A stretch of 64,000 nt of DNA from Cryptomeria japonica (taxonomy: Eukaryota > Streptophyta > Pinopsida > Cupressales > Cupressaceae). Location: the NCBI RefSeq assembly GCF_030272615.1, contig NC_081410.1:570853152-570917151 (forward strand). Direction: 5' to 3'. The notes under the pieces are model-generated. The model was not told where the DNA came from, ran no database searches, and saw only the letters and a program-made list of their open reading frames with translations. Position 1 is the stretch's first letter. Each line of letters opens with the position of its first letter. The position numbers were made by a program, and so were the translations under genes. This document shows positions 55,522 to 64,000 of the stretch, piece by piece.

Positions 55522-57385
55522 CTATTTTGCCAGCTTCCTGCATTGCTTCTTGATTTTACCAGATCCTGACACCACCCCCATAATGAATTTATTCATGATA
55601 CCATCTATGATATAGCAGAGGGCACTGAAGGCATTCTGAAAATTTTTAAATTTGTTTTTGTAATCCTTATTCTTCTCCTCCAGATTGGCAATTCTATAGT
55701 TTAGCTCCTCAAGTTGCTCAGCCATATCCTTCTTATTTTCCTTTCTAGCTTGGGGTTCCTGAGAATGGGGGACCATTTCCTCATCATTAGGGTAGTTGGG
55801 AGCCAATGAGCTTTGGTCAAGGTTATCCGAGTCTTCTTCTTTTTCAGCTTTCTCTTCCTTCTCACTATCTTCTTCCATCTCATCTTCAAAATGTTCCTCT
55901 GGGTCTTCATCTTCAACGTGAAAGTCTTCATCCTCTGAGTTCTCCCTAGATGTTTCCTCATTTTCTTCTAGGTTATAGACTCCCTCCTTAAAATTCGCCA
56001 TTTCCTCATTTCCCCTTTACATATCTTCTTCCTATCTCTAAGTTTGGTTGATCTCCTCTCCCCTAAGTTTTTTTGTTTCATCTCTTGATCTTGGGTCTTT
56101 TCTTTTTCATCCTTCAATTTAAGCAGGTCTAGGTCAATAGTTATACTTTTTCTAGTCGACTCTTTCCTAGTTTTTTTGGCTTTGACAGGGGTGTTCTTAG
56201 GGGAATCCAATTTTATTTTATTTGAGTTCACACATAGAAGGGCAACTTCTAGGGGAACGATTTCTTGAAGAATTTTCTTACCCTTTGGCTTACCTGGATG
56301 AATGGAATTAGGCAAGTGATAGGGTTTGGAGTCTAAAAGTTCAATTTTAGTAGGGGTTCGTTGTCTCTTCTTGCGATTTTTTTTTTTTATTTTCTCTTCA
56401 TTCATAGAGGACATCAAATGGATATGGCTTGGGGAGTGCTCAAAGGAATATTTATACAATAGGTAAGTAGTTCCTTCATGGAGCGGAGGGTTTGCTCCAT
56501 TTTGGATACAAGACTCAAGGGACGAGAACAGGAAAAAAGGAATATTGATTTTCTCCCCATGCCTAATATCTAGTTGAGAATCAGAAAATGATAACCATGC
56601 ATAGCAGTATATGTCCATTCTAAAGTAAAATACCTCATTAGAAAATAACTAGAAATAGGAAAAGGTTTAGGAAGAGCATAACGATCACCAATTTTGAATC
56701 GTAACATGATTCTCCCTATCTTCAAAGAATTTCTTTATGTAATCTCTGTAGTCTCCACTACTCCACTTCTCCACTCTTTCTCCTTCATTTTGCAGACCCC
56801 TAACCTCTCCAATGTACTCAGGTGACACCACAAAGGATATGCTTCCCACCGAGACCACGCCTTTCTACCAAGAGTTGGAGAATCTAGTCGAGAGGGAGCA
56901 ATTGTAGCCTTTCATGGCAAGGAAATAGGGGGTGACCCCGCATTCTAAAGTAACTCCCAAATTTCCTCATTGCACTGTAAATCCAAGTAACAGCTGAGAT
57001 TTTTCACATTCACTTTGCTTTCAAAAATATTCCTCTTTAAAAAGTTTTTTTTCTTCTTTATGTCTTCACTATCCTCACATGTGAGATTTATTTTCCAATT
57101 ATTAATCCTAAAGCCCTTGAGAGAATTAAAGTCACCACCTATCCATCTAATGATATCAATACTTTTACAAAACCTCTCCAAACAATGATAATTAAGATTT
57201 GTACGATTCTCTAGATCTTTCTTTTCTCTAACATCCATGTCATGCCTTTTCCGGCATAGTTGGGTCCACGTCAATAAACTAAGCCAAGTCATCAGAATCC
57301 TACAAAGCATATTGTAAGAAGGTGGGAACTTATTTTGAAATTTGAATTTTTTGGTGGTCATTTTTAAATCAAAAGAAGATTTCAT
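55522..57385 (-). pseudogene. Additional ORF downstream of LINE RNase H, unknown function
   Basis: Three open stretches follow one another: 56945-57385 (146 codons), 55968-56618 (216) and 55522-56001 (159). Short broken pieces between them still read as protein, for example SFVVSPEYIGEV and DYRDYIKKFF near 56830-56720. The second stretch has INIPFFLFSSLESCIQNG, then a strongly basic region (EEKIKKKNRKKRQRTPTKIE). The third is very acidic (Glu/Asp in more than half of residues 15-55) and ends in a coiled coil ELNYRIANLEEKNKDYKNKF. The folded-basic-acidic-coiled-coil layout recalls the plant transposon accessory proteins of unknown function found in several retroelements. It may belong to the LINE or to another element beside it. 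No enzyme motif seen. Confidence 0.5.
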
Positions 57386-57389
57386 CAGT

Positions 57390-57910
57390 CCAGCTTAAAT
57401 GGTTAGCCCCACTCGATTGGGGATCTTTATGTCTCTCTTTAGAAATAATATGTGTACGTCCCATCGATATTTCTTCAAAATTAAAAAACCACCATTCATT
57501 TTTACTTAATCCTTGATTTGCGATGTCATCAGTAGCCGCATTTACCCTCTCCGAATATATGTTTCACTTTTATATTTTTAAAAGATTTGCATAGGTGAAT
57601 GGAATTGTTTATTATTCCTCTACTCTCCCAAGGGGTAATAGTTGACTCTTTTAGGCAGTCAATTATCAGTTTTGATTCACCTTCAAGAACCACATTCCCC
57701 CTTATGAGGTTCTGGAGTCTTGAAAGACCCATCCAGGCTGCCATAATTCTAGCTCTATTATTAGATCCTACCCAAATATTAGCACCATACCCTTCTATCA
57801 GCCTTCCATCATGGTCTCTCATTAAGCCTCCAATGCCACATAAGCCAGGCTTCCCTTTAGAGCAACCATCAAAATTGCATTTTGGCCAGCAACTCTCAGG
57901 AGGGTTCTAG
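57390..57910 (-). pseudogene. LINE RNase H domain
   Basis: Reading from about 57890: CNFDGCSKGKPGLCGIGGLM, RDHDGRLIEGYGANIW, NNRARIMAAWMGLSRLQNL, then VVLEGESKLIIDCL and a final KVKHIFGEGKCGY. The catalytic Asp (FDG) is visible and the Glu is replaced around NRARIMAAW, where plant LINEs have NxAExxA. The domain is the C-terminal end of plant L1 ORF2. A frame change lies near 57820-57530. Confidence 0.8.
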
Positions 57911-58059
57911 TAGCAATTCTTCCTTAGCTCCATAGTTTTCCAATTTAGCCTCAACAGTTCATGGTTGATGCCCCAAATTTTCTTTAGTGGAAGGTCCAAC
58001 AAAGTGGGGAAGACTTTAGAAGTGCTAGAAGGGCTCGCATTGATATTTTCTTTGATCTG

Positions 58060-59112
58060 CTATTTAATAATGTGGAAGAGGACTTTGATGCTTCTTTCTT
58101 CATCCCTAAATTTTTTGTTGTTCCTCTCCTTCCATTCATTCCAAGCCATAATAGGAGGGTTTTGGAGCCAAATTTTTTTTGCCACAAGATGACAATAATG
58201 AGACCTAGGCCAGAGTTTCATGAAGTCTCTCATTATTTTTGGGTGGACCCAATAGACTTTTAGATCCTTCAGAACAACATCCGATATATCTTTAGCATAA
58301 TTGCACAGAAGGAATAGGTGATCTATACTTTCTATTTCCTGGTAGCAGAGCACACATCTATTAACAAAGGAGAATCCTCTTTTATTGAGATTGTCAATAG
58401 TAAGAATAAATCCTCGAGTTGTTTCCCACAAAAAATAATTTATTTTTGGGGTTAGTCCTTTTATCCATTTCTCTTTCCAATTAAAGTCTTAAGAAAATTC
58501 CTCCTCAAAAATTTGATAAGATGATTTCATAGAGAAGGTGCTTATAAAACTAAGTTTGCATATTCATTCGTCCTTATAATTAGGTAGGAAGAAGGAGCAA
58601 TTAGGCAAAAGAGAGAGAAGCTCTTTAGTTTCTATTAAAAGTTGATTTCGAAGAAGGACATGGATTTCATCAAACTTATGAATCAAATCTTCAATGTTTT
58701 TCCATGTTGCATGGTCCCCTTGCAAATCCACATAGTTCTAGACCTTTCGCCCCCATTTCCTACTCAAGTAGTTCTTGACAATTCTTAGTTGCGGTTGATC
58801 AACAAGCAAAAAGTTTTGAGTCCATACATCATCCCAATTTTTTTTTTTATTACTATTCCCAATGATCATTCTGCCATGCTTTTTGATGAAATTCTTTTTT
58901 TTAGCTATATTATTCCAGATGGGGGATCCAGAAGGAAGATCAGTTTGATTAAATAATTTATTGATTCTCTCATTGTTGAGGTATTCGGCTATCACTATTT
59001 CAGTCCAATATTTTTGTCCTTCTGGAATTTGCCATCCCATTTTAGATAGCAAGGATTTATTAAAGTTTTTGATTTTCCTTAAAGCAAGACCCCCCCTTTT
59101 AGAGGCCTGCAA
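58060..59112 (-). pseudogene. LINE post-RT region with zf-RVT domain
   Basis: The segment 58738-59112 carries SKRGGLALRKIKNFNKSLLSKMGWQI, the region after the polymerase in plant LINEs. The segment 58060-58431 carries NLNKRGFSFVNRCVLCYQEIESIDHLFLLC, the CxxC...HLFxxC zinc finger (zf-RVT). Stops and a frame change lie between. Confidence 0.83.
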
Positions 59113-59306
59113 ACCTTATCCCAAGAAACTAGGGATAGTTTGCTTCATTCTTCAGTACTAGAACAGAGGAACCTTTTTGGGATTTTTTCAATCTTCTTAG
59201 CCACATTACCAGGAATTTTGAAGAGGGAAAGATAATATATAGGGATATTCTAGAGACAAGAATTCACTAAGAGGATTTTGCCCGCCATGCTGAGGAGCAT
59301 TCCTTT

Positions 59307-60851
59307 CTAGTCAGCTAGTTGTTTTTGAAATCTCTCAATTATGCCATTCCAAAAGGTTTGGGAAGGGGATTTGGAGATGAGAGGTAGCCCAAGATAAGAG
59401 TCGGTAAGAACAATAGTTTGACACTTTAAAATGGAGGTGATCTTCTCCTGAAGGGTTGGATTAGTATTCATGAAGAAAATATTACTTTTTTTATAATTTA
59501 TGTGTTGCCCAAAGATCTTAGCATAATTTTCTAAGGCACTTTTCCGGAGTTTAGTTTCAAAGACATAAGCTTCTCCAAAAATTATTGTGTCATCTACAAA
59601 TTGCTGGTGCAAGATTGGCTTAAGAGTAGAAGCAATCTTCGCACCTTTTAGCTTGCCTCTCATTTTGAGTTTATCAATATTTTTTCCTAAAACTTCTGCA
59701 ATAATGATGAACAAATAGGGAGAGAGGGAGTCTCTCTGGCATAGACCTTTACCACAAGAGAATTAGCCTTTAGGGGAGCCATTGACGAGGACAGCCAATT
59801 TAGGAGTGGACACACATTGCTCAATCAAGTTTAAGAATTTCCCTTTAAACCCAATTGTTTTCAGAACTTCAAAGAGGAAGTCCCAAGAAACCCTATCATA
59901 AGATTTAGAGATACCTAATTTAAGAGTCATGGATGGTATTTTACTATTTTCCATAGAATCAATAAGTTCATGAGTAACATAACAACATCAAGTATATGTC
60001 TCCCTTTTACAAACCCTTTCCGATTTCCAGATATCATCTTATCTAGTAGGGCTTTGATTTTAATAACCATCACTTTTGAGAGGAATTTATCAACATTATT
60101 ACAAAGACTGATAGGCCTGAAATCTTTTGTCGAGACAACATTCTCATTTTTAGGAATATGTGCAATGAAGGTGGCATTAAATTGTTTTATAATTTTACCT
60201 GATCTGAAGAAATCCTTCACTACCTTGTAGATATCAGTACCCACAATTTCCCAATGTTCCTGGAAGAAAGTGGGGGAAGCCATCTAGCCCCAAAGCCTTG
60301 AATGGGCCAAAGGAAAGCATAGCTTCCTTAACTTTTTGAGGTGATACTTATTCATTTAACTTCAACAAATCTTCATCAATTATCACTTTTGGGATAACAT
60401 CTAGTAAGCTACTAGGGTCTTGAAAGGTGCCTTGGGCATTTGAGTCTTTTAGGCTTAGGAGATTAGTGAATAAGGTCACCATGTCATTTTCCTCCTCTAC
60501 CCACAAACCATCCTCATTGAGAAGCTTTCATATCTTGTTCCTACTTCTATGCTTCATAGTGGATTGATGAAATAATTTTGTGTTTTTATCTCCTTCATTG
60601 AACTATTGTATTCTATATTTTTGTTTCCAAAAAACCTCCTATTTCCTGTTAAGCTTGATCCATTGATTTCTCAAATGAGTCTCTTGCTTATTTTCTTCCT
60701 TTGTGGCCAAATTCTCTTCAATCGTTTTTTGAATATTTTTTAAACCAGAAATGATACCCTTCTTTTGTTCAAAAATATTTCCAAAAGTGTACATGTTCCA
60801 TCCTTTCACATTATCTTTAAGGATTTTAAGTTTTTGGGCTATTTGAAACAT
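59307..60851 (-). pseudogene. LINE reverse transcriptase, broken
   Basis: The segment 60639-60851 is the linker (LKILKDNVKGWNMYTFGNIF). The segment 59927-60283 holds FFQEHWEIVG, FIAHIPKNENVVSTKDFRPI and SLCNNVDKFLSKV. The segment 59763-59954 holds ISKSYDRVSWDFLFEVLK, where the first catalytic Asp (usual DxxKAYD) is altered at its start. The segment 59307-59714 holds HQQFVDDTIIFGE, so the FVDD catalytic box is intact, and LGLPLISKSP. Stops separate the four parts. Confidence 0.87.
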
Positions 60852-60872
60852 GGGAGTTCCACCATTTTTTCA

Positions 60873-61649
60873 CTAACATTTTAAAATCAGGGTGGCGAGA
60901 CCACATATTTTCATATCTAAAGAGGTAGAATTTTCTTTCCATTGGTCCATCCACAAAAGAATAGCATTGTATTCAGAACTAGATCTAGAGAGGGAGCACA
61001 AGGAAATAGAGTCATAGTTTTCCAAGTTACTAGTAAATAGAAGTCTATCAAGCCTTACCTGAATCAAATGTTTTCCTTGTCTTTTATTAGTCCAGGTAAA
61101 TTTAGCACCTGAGAGGTTTATGTCCATCAACCCTATTAAAGGGAAAAACTTGGCAAGCTCTATCATACTTTCTGAGTAATCCTCAATGCCACTAGATTTC
61201 TCAGAGGGGTAGAGAGGTGAATTAAAATCTCTAGCAACCATCCATAAATGGTTCTTTTGATTTCCTCTAAAACTGTTTAGAGAGTTCTAAAGCATAGCTC
61301 TTGAGGATTTAGCATTTGGGGCATAAACATTTATAAGGAACCATTGAAGGTGAGATCTAAGATCCTTTATTTGGATAATCAGGTAGTTTTTAGCTGAATG
61401 GATCAGTGTGCCTTGAAAGAAAGAGGGATTCCAAAGGATGAAAATACCTCCAGAGGCACCATCAGAGTCACTACTGAGAAAAGAACATGTGGCCTAGAAA
61501 GAACAAACAACCTTTTTAAGGGAATCATTCTTCATTTTAGTTTATTGTATCAAAAGGATACCCACTTTTTGTTCTAATAACATACATCTGAGCATATAAT
61601 GCTTAACAGGATTATTCAAACCCCTTAAATTCCAAGAAAGAATATTCAT
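60873..61649 (-). pseudogene. LINE endonuclease (APE type), broken
   Basis: ATG at 61649 opens ORF2 with MNILSWNLRGLNNPVK, the standard start of plant L1 endonucleases. Further on are WFLINVYAPN, VARDFNSPLY (usual GGDFN), KFTWTNKRQG, VRLDRLLFTSN and SRSSSEYNAI (usual SDHxPI). The active-site DFN is kept but its context and the SDH motif are damaged. There are stops upstream of 61241. Confidence 0.85.
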
Positions 61650-62429
61650 TATCACTAAAACATAATACATCTCTACTCACCTGAATAGAGAAGCTCCCCA
61701 AGACCCAGGAAGTTATATTTTCTTCTTCAGATTATTCTCTAAGAGATTTTCTAGAGTACATTTTTTTCCTTTTTCTATCTCATAGGCCGCATCCTTCTGT
61801 CCAGAGTCCTTCTAAGAGGGTCTTCTAACCTTGCCAGCCCATCCTACATCCACTTTATTCTTCTATTTGTTCTTTGCTGTCACATTTGTACATTCTTATC
61901 ATCATTCTCATCCGCATATAACCATAACTTGGGATTACTTATTAGTGGGGTGGATGAGAATCCCAAAATTTGGAGGTTTTCTTTAAAGTTCTCAAACCCA
62001 TCATTTCTTTTTTTCTTGTGGATCTTTAGTTGGTTTTCTGAGTTAATATTTTCCTTATCCTAATTTGAGACCTTTCCTTCTCAATAATTTTTTCTTTCTT
62101 GTCTTCTCCAATATTTTGATCTTTCCCTTGAGAGTATCCTAGTTATATGACCATTTCACCTCCCTCTTTCGTGGCCTTGGACAATTGGTCATCTAATATC
62201 ACATTGTTAGGAAATTGGGGACCTTCAATCTAAGCATTTGCAATAGATTAAGTAGTTGTATGGTCATCAATTTTGTTTTTCTTATCTTTAGCCAAGTTAT
62301 TTTTTATCTCTTTATTAGAGAGTTTAGCCAGGGTGGTCCATCTCTAGACAGATCTCAGGTGCTTTTTCTTGTTCCTCTTCCACCTTTTTCTAGCCCTTGG
62401 GGGACTATTATTTCATCAATTCCCCTCTT

Positions 62430-63007
62430 TTATAGGATGACCTAAGATGACCACATCTTCCACAATTTTGATAAAAGGCCTTTTCATTCTCATACTCTAT
62501 TTGCTAAACCCAGAAACTCGGCCTCAAGAATAGAGTCACCTTGGTTGGCAGGAGCTTGTTAATGGAAACATTAACACAGATTATAGAAAACAACAAACAA
62601 GACCTATTTTGAGTAATACTATCAATATCCAGGAATTTTCCAAAGGAGTTATCTATTCCTTTAAGAGCTTCCAGGTTCCATAACTCAAGAGGCAGCCCAG
62701 AGAGATGAATCCAAGTGGCAGCCATAGCACCAAGATCCATCCAAGGGTTGGGGTTAGGTTTCCATTTATAGAGGGGGAGGTAGTTGCTGGTACCAAATGC
62801 CCAAGGCCCATCCATGAGAATACGGGCCAAGTCCCTAGGATTTATGAAATTGAATAGAAGGAGGCCATTTCTCATAGCACTAGTAGTAACACTTCCCTTA
62901 AGTTTCCACTTGACAGTTACCCATTTTTTAACCAGTTCCAAAGAGGGGCAGAAAGCCTTGAGTATATTAAGAATGCAAATTTTAGAGTATGAAACACAAA
63001 AACTCAA
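62430..63007 (-). pseudogene. LINE ORF1, DUF4283-like domain and degenerate zinc knuckle
   Basis: The open stretch 62504-63007 has WVTVKWKLKGSVTTSAMRNG, LLFNFINPRDLARILMDGPW, PLYKWKPNPNPW and ATWIHLSGLPLELWN, the DUF4283 pattern of plant L1 ORF1 proteins, which bind RNA. Just after it, in another frame, YQNCGRCGHLRSSY resembles the CCHC knuckle that usually follows, with the outer cysteines lost. The first Met at 63007 may not be the native start. Confidence 0.78.
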
Positions 63008-64000
63008 TTTCTAGGCTACAAACTTTGTTCTTGGGAAAAGTAAAATTTTAGACTATTTGGCATCACTTCCAAGGATTCACATTGCATAGAAATTTTCAAC
63101 TTCTACAATTTTAAAATGGGGCCGAAATGGCCTCCTAGATAAATATTAAAATATGATGAGCTCTAGAATTTTTGTCTAGTACAATGAAAATTTAAAAATG
63201 TATACCTATAAATATATGTTGTAGGAGGGAGTTACACTTGTTGAGCAATTTTTGGTGCATGTTATGATATATTATAATGCATATTTGAATGGAGATAATG
63301 AATCCAAAATAAAACACTCAATTTAGTAAATGGTTTATGATGCAGTTATGACAAATTAAAGGAACATACTATTTTTAGCATATGGGCGTTGTTCTTCTAA
63401 TTAGGCCTATGAGTGCCACATTTTTAGATTATTTTAGATCATGGTTTTGTAATTGTCAATTGATGGTTTCCTATACTAATTCTCATATTTATAACATGCT
63501 TGAAATGGAGGCTTTCATAGTTATCTTTTAGCTACTATTATGTTGTTAAAAAAACTCCAAATATTTAGTTTGTGATACTCACACAAAATCTTTCTTTGCA
63601 AGAGTTATAATCATGTCTAGTGTAGCATATAACACATTGGGTTGCTTTGGAATGTGGGAGTTTTCACCAAAAAATATTTTCCCCATATGCACTTATGTTG
63701 TAGTATGATTTTGTTTATTTTTAATATGTATTTCTCCATTTTCCTTTCAATTTCATAAGCCCTGTCCATAATGTGGCACATCACAACTTTACATAAGTTA
63801 GCATATAAACTTTCCCTAGTGAATAATTATTTTCATGTTGTTAATATGATCTTGGACTTTATCAATTACACTATTAATTGATCCTCCTATATGTTAAAAT
63901 TATTTATACACCAACACTTTATACATTTACCACTTCTTCATTGGTCTGAGTTATTTTGAGTTCTTTTCCCATTATCTTTAGTTTAACACACTTGTAAAAA
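63008..64000. other. Spacer with no recognised gene
   Basis: AT-rich sequence. It may include the LINE 5' untranslated region next to 63007, but no boundary is visible. Confidence 0.5.

Larger units (their letters stand above)
55071..63007 (-). mobile_element. L1-type LINE, near full length, inactive
   Basis: On the minus strand: ORF1 with a DUF4283-like domain (from 63007), endonuclease (ATG at 61649), linker, reverse transcriptase, zinc-finger domain and RNase H (to about 57390), in the order of plant L1 elements. A further ORF lies 3' of this. The 3' end is put at 55071 because of a TTTTTGATTA block, which is a weak call. The 5' end is not defined. Confidence 0.75.

Noticed and set aside
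1-64000. CRISPR arrays, rRNA or tRNA genes, bacterial operons
   Set aside because: No spaced identical repeats, rRNA blocks or recognisable tRNA cloverleafs were seen. Short matches to tRNAs are the retrotransposon primer sites.

Overview
The window is nuclear DNA of a seed plant with a large, repeat-rich genome. A gymnosperm (conifer-like) is the best guess: old nested retrotransposons fill most of it, AT-rich spacers separate them, and the only cellular gene seen is a single-intron cytochrome P450 of CYP76 type. The species call is inference. There are no bacterial-style operons, CRISPR arrays or rRNA genes, and I recognised no tRNA gene.

Layout. 1-2335: 3' end of a plus-strand SIRE-like Ty1/Copia element, with an accessory coiled-coil ORF, two polypurine tracts and a 3' LTR. 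3179-3790: an (AG)n microsatellite and purine-rich tract. 3901-5975: decayed minus-strand Copia start (gag, primer site, 1.4-kb LTR). 7177-23042: a minus-strand Ty3/Gypsy element of the Tat group with two LTRs of about 4.9 kb. Each LTR carries the same sense-strand ORF of about 1,070 codons, which is the most unusual object here. 25304-26850: unclassified repeat. 27335-41472: plus-strand Copia with matching LTRs but no polymerase. A young minus-strand gag-only retrotransposon (29831-37680, perfect 5-bp target duplication) sits in its gag, and a 1.2-kb segment with imperfect terminal inverted repeats sits in its protease/integrase junction. 43610-45480: chromovirus integrase-chromodomain relic and possible LTR. 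46514-50828: P450 locus on the minus strand, with one nearly complete copy and two relics. 51051-55070: AT-rich spacer. 55071-63007: minus-strand L1-type LINE (ORF1, endonuclease, reverse transcriptase, zinc finger, RNase H), with a further ORF downstream.

How they relate. The genes serve element replication and are mostly broken by stop codons. Insertion order can be read: the gag-only element entered the Copia after the Copia had landed, and the Tat element split an older repeat whose halves lie at 6046-7176 and 23043 onward. The P450 would be an ER-anchored monooxygenase. It keeps all catalytic motifs but has a one-base frameshift near its C-terminus and an in-frame, stop-free 84-nt intron. 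All similarities were judged by eye, with no alignment or database search.
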